Assembly (NCBI GenBank): GCA_021776885.1
Contig: JAJFFA010000344.1
Coordinates: 1-7,514 of the forward strand
Length of the DNA stretch: 7,514 nucleotides
Origin: Planctomycetota bacterium
Lineage (GTDB): Bacteria > Planctomycetota > UBA1135 > GCA-002686595
Direction: 5' to 3'
This document shows positions 5,172-7,514 of the stretch, one piece after another. Each line of letters opens with the position of its first letter. The first letter of the stretch is position 1. A model generated the notes under the pieces. The model was not told where the DNA came from. It was given only the letters and a program-made list of their open reading frames with translations, and made no database searches. Made by a program: the position numbers and the translations under genes.

Positions 5172-7514
5172 ATGACCGGTTTCCCCCTGCTCGCCCTCTA
5201 CCTGTCGTTCTCCCCCCCCCTGAGCGCGCAGCAAGTCGCCTACGAGATCGATCCTCCGCCGAGGTTCGTCGCTTTCGGCTTCGCCCTCGCGCGACTCGAG
5301 GACCTCGATGGAGATGGAGTCGACGAGTTGGCCATCGGGGCGCCCGGAGCGGGAGGCTCGATCGACGGGCTCGTGCAGATTCACTCCGGAGCGACCGGTT
5401 CACTCCTGGCCTTCCTCCCGAACTACCGGTCCCAGCTCGGGCGCGAGGTTCAGGGGGCCGGGGATCACGACGGCGACGGACTGCTCGACATCTTGACCTG
5501 GGGGCGGGACGACGGCTTCCCCGAGCCGCGCCGCTGGGTCTCCGTGCTGTCGTCCGTGGACGGGTCGGTCCTGCGCAGCCACGGGGCATCGGTCAGCGCG
5601 GAGCAGTACGACTTCTACCTGGACGACGTGGGCGACCTCGACGGCGACGGCGTCCACGAGTTCGCCAACGCCAACACGTGGTATTCGACACAGAGTCTAG
5701 GGATGCTCGTCGTCACGTCCTGGGAGTCGAACTTCTACTTCGAGGCCATCGGTCCCATCGTCGACGGCTATCTCGGATCCGAAACCGTTGGGGTCGGTGA
5801 CGTGGACGGCGACGGGCTGCCCGACATCGCCGTGCTCGCCTCCGCCACGAACGCGAACCGCTCCCGCGTCCACCTCTACAGCGCCTCCACGGAGACGCTG
5901 ATCCGGTCGTTTCAGGGCGGGAGCGGAGAGCAGTTCAATCGGCCGCTCCTCAACGCCGGAGATCGGGACGGCGACGGGATCGCCGACCTTCTCGTCACCG
6001 TCGGGGACGGACTACGAACGCTTTCCGGTCTCGACGGAAGCACGATCTCACACATCGGAGTCGCGCCCAATGCGCCTCCCCTGGCGGTCGACTGGATTCC
6101 GGACATCGACCTGGACGGAGTCGACGACCTCGTGGTCGGGGACCGGATCTCGAGCCGTGTGCAGATCAAGTCCTACGCCACGGGCGCGACGCTGCGTACG
6201 GTCTTCGCGTCCGGTACGCGACTGGGCAGCGCCGTCGCTGCGTTGGGCGACGTCGACGGCGACGGCGTCGCCGACTTCGCGGCCTCGCAGGAGCAGCCCC
6301 CCCACGTGCGCGCCTACTCGGGGGCGACAGGGACCGTGCTGTGGGGGCGCGGCCAGGAGGGCGTCGACACGAGTCTCTTCGTGCCCGGAGACATCGACGG
6401 CGACGGGTGCAACGACCTCGTCACCCCGGGGGTAGATCGCGTCATCGCCCTCAGCGGGCGAGATGGATCCATCCTGTGGACCCGGGAGTCGTTCCCGCTG
6501 ACCGTCCAACGCTTCGGTGCTGCTGTGACCGGCGCCGGCGATCACGACGGAGACGGGAAGGAGGACGTTCTCGTCGGTGCCCCCGGGGAAACCGGCTCGA
6601 CGGGCCACGTCGAGCTGCGTTCCAGCGCGGACGGGGCGACGCTCCTCCGCCTGGACGGCCAGACGGCGGAGCGCTTTGGCGTGTCGGTCGCGAGCCTCGG
6701 CGACATCGATGCCGACGGACGGGACGACTTCGCCGCCGCGGCGGACGCGCCCGCTGGGCCCAACGGAGTTCGGGTCCACTCGGGTTCGACCGGCGCCCTG
6801 CTCTACGGTGTTGCCGGAACCCGCGTCGCATCGACGGGAGACGTCGACGGCGACCTCGTTCGCGATCTCGTCGTGGGGAACCCGGCCGAGTCGAAGGTGA
6901 CGCTGCGGTCGGGCGCCGACGGGAGTGAGTTGCTCACCCTCCACGAGCCGGCCGGGGGTGACTTCGGTCGCTTCGTGGCCTGCGTGGGTGATCTCGACGG
7001 CGATGGCATCGACGATTTCGGCGTAGGCGCTCCCCAGCTCGGGATCGGCGGCGTCGTGCGCGCCTTCTCGGGAGCGAACGGCGCCATGCTGTTCGAGGTC
7101 GCGGGGGTGCAATCCGGCGACGAGACCGGCCGGATCGGCGCAATCGGCGATGTCGACGCCGACGGGCGCCTCGATCTCGGCGTCGGCGAACCGGGGCTCG
7201 ACGGCACGGGTTTCCAGCGCGGCCGGGTCCGCTGCTTCGCGCTCGCGGGCGCCTTCCCCCTCTTCGGGTTCGCGGGTCAGGAGTCGAACGACAGGATCGG
7301 GAACCTCCAAGGGCTCGGAGACGTCGATGGCGACGGATTCGACGATGTCGCCGTGAGCAGCGACCAATACTTGGAGCCGGTTCGGATCCTGCGCGGCGGC
7401 GCCGGTGCGACCGGCCCGTTCTGCGAGTCCACGCCCAACTCCACCGGGCAGGTCGCGATCCTGCGCCGGGGGAGCTCGAGCTCGATCTCCACCGACGACT
7501 TCAACCTTCGCGCG
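5172..7514 (+). CDS. Large secreted FG-GAP / integrin-alpha-like repeat protein (partial, 3' end outside window)
   Basis: One frame is open from ATG 5172 to the right edge, 781 codons without a stop. GAAGGAG lies 7 nt upstream of the start. Residues 1-19 form a Sec-type signal (MTGFPLLALYLSFSPPLSA, likely cut before QQ), although it has no lysine or arginine near its start. The body holds 14 calcium-loop repeats of the GD-x-DGDG-x-x-D type, starting at D44, 98, 155, 210, 264, 311, 360, 407, 457, 511, 557, 607, 660 and 717. Many are followed by short FG-GAP-like strands such as FGVGAPQLG and LAIGAPGAG. Fourteen repeats about 50 residues apart would suit two seven-bladed propellers. From C751 the protein enters the module shared with the lectin gene (CESTPNSTGQ, GSSSS, DDFNLRA), so the missing end is probably about 100 residues like that at 1-291. 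The likely role is an extracellular calcium-dependent adhesion or binding protein. A run of nine Cs lies in the signal-peptide codons. Confidence 0.93.
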   Translation, partial: MTGFPLLALYLSFSPPLSAQQVAYEIDPPPRFVAFGFALARLEDLDGDGVDELAIGAPGAGGSIDGLVQIHSGATGSLLAFLPNYRSQLGREVQGAGDHDGDGLLDILTWGRDDGFPEPRRWVSVLSSVDGSVLRSHGASVSAEQYDFYLDDVGDLDGDGVHEFANANTWYSTQSLGMLVVTSWESNFYFEAIGPIVDGYLGSETVGVGDVDGDGLPDIAVLASATNANRSRVHLYSASTETLIRSFQGGSGEQFNRPLLNAGDRDGDGIADLLVTVGDGLRTLSGLDGSTISHIGVAPNAPPLAVDWIPDIDLDGVDDLVVGDRISSRVQIKSYATGATLRTVFASGTRLGSAVAALGDVDGDGVADFAASQEQPPHVRAYSGATGTVLWGRGQEGVDTSLFVPGDIDGDGCNDLVTPGVDRVIALSGRDGSILWTRESFPLTVQRFGAAVTGAGDHDGDGKEDVLVGAPGETGSTGHVELRSSADGATLLRLDGQTAERFGVSVASLGDIDADGRDDFAAAADAPAGPNGVRVHSGSTGALLYGVAGTRVASTGDVDGDLVRDLVVGNPAESKVTLRSGADGSELLTLHEPAGGDFGRFVACVGDLDGDGIDDFGVGAPQLGIGGVVRAFSGANGAMLFEVAGVQSGDETGRIGAIGDVDADGRLDLGVGEPGLDGTGFQRGRVRCFALAGAFPLFGFAGQESNDRIGNLQGLGDVDGDGFDDVAVSSDQYLEPVRILRGGAGATGPFCESTPNSTGQVAILRRGSSSSISTDDFNLRA
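5212..5220 (+). repeat. Homopolymeric run of nine Cs within the signal-peptide codons of the FG-GAP gene
   Basis: Codons 14-17 read TCC CCC CCC CTG (Ser-Pro-Pro-Leu). At nine Cs the gene is in frame. A gain or loss of one C would abolish production of the mature protein at the very start of the gene, the usual place for ON/OFF homopolymer switches. It is the longest homopolymer in the window. Confidence 0.9.
5301..7346 (+). repeat. Fourteen degenerate FG-GAP/calcium-loop repeats in the coding sequence
   Basis: Each unit centres on a D-x-D-x-D-G loop coded by GGCGAC-like triplets and recurs every 46-57 codons. Variants include DIDLDGVDD (residue 311), DIDADGRDD (511), DVDGDLVRD (557, where the second loop glycine is lost) and DVDADGRLD (660). 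The DNA copies are diverged apart from the GACGGCGACGG core, so this is an old protein repeat, not a recent DNA tandem array. Confidence 0.9.

Noticed and set aside
6297..6303. A run of seven Cs within the FG-GAP gene
   Set aside because: It is in frame and codes Pro-Pro between repeats; such a length is unremarkable at this GC content.
6048..7367. A minus-strand open frame of 439 codons
   Set aside because: It is antisense to the FG-GAP repeats; its periodic VAVDV-like segments are simply the complement of the GACGGCGACGG calcium-loop codons.
1..7514. CRISPR arrays, tRNA or rRNA genes, insertion sequences
   Set aside because: No regularly spaced direct repeats, no cloverleaf-like or rRNA-like stretch, and no transposase or flanking terminal repeats could be found by reading both strands.

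Overview
This is a GC-rich bacterial window with five protein-coding loci, three of them encoding secreted surface-type proteins. The combination points to Planctomycetota, perhaps a marine, Poly30-like lineage: a Tat-exported DUF1501 gene paired with a DUF1800 gene, FG-GAP repeat proteins, C-type-lectin proteins, and a shared C-terminal module of the type C-x4-NS-x-G ... PFG-x-G-x-RC-x-GG ... LYFQ-x-WYRD ... FQ. The phylum is inferred from protein architecture, not proven.

Layout. Positions 1-291 (+) hold the last 96 codons of a secreted protein carrying the C-terminal module. A perfect 16-bp hairpin (298-334) separates it from the convergent minus-strand operon DUF1800 (1663-3210) then DUF1501 (361-1647), whose genes are 15 nt apart. 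Positions 3211-3741 contain no recognisable gene. Positions 3742-4629 (-) hold a secreted C-type-lectin gene with the same C-terminal module. As sequenced it is broken by two frameshifts, each exactly inside a simple repeat: a three-copy 7-bp tandem repeat and a run of eight Gs. Removing one heptamer and adding one G restores a smooth 293-residue protein. Divergent from it, a large FG-GAP/integrin-alpha-like gene (5172 to the window end, (+), open at the right edge) begins with a signal peptide that contains a run of nine Cs. It has 14 calcium-loop repeats and then enters the same C-terminal module.

Between the two divergent genes lies a minus-strand relic of an AbiEii-family nucleotidyltransferase toxin (about 4906-5018). 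Its EKDFW and FKGGTSLSK motifs are intact, but a one-base deletion separates them.

How the parts may work together. The DUF1501/DUF1800 pair is a common planctomycetal gene pair of unknown biochemical role, with at least DUF1501 exported. The other three genes encode extracellular proteins linked by one C-terminal module, which may be a surface-retention, sorting or ligand-binding domain. The most interesting possibility is that repeat-length changes switch the lectin gene (now OFF) and perhaps the FG-GAP gene (now in frame). The plain alternatives are a decaying pseudogene or assembly/sequencing indels. Reads across the three tracts would decide.
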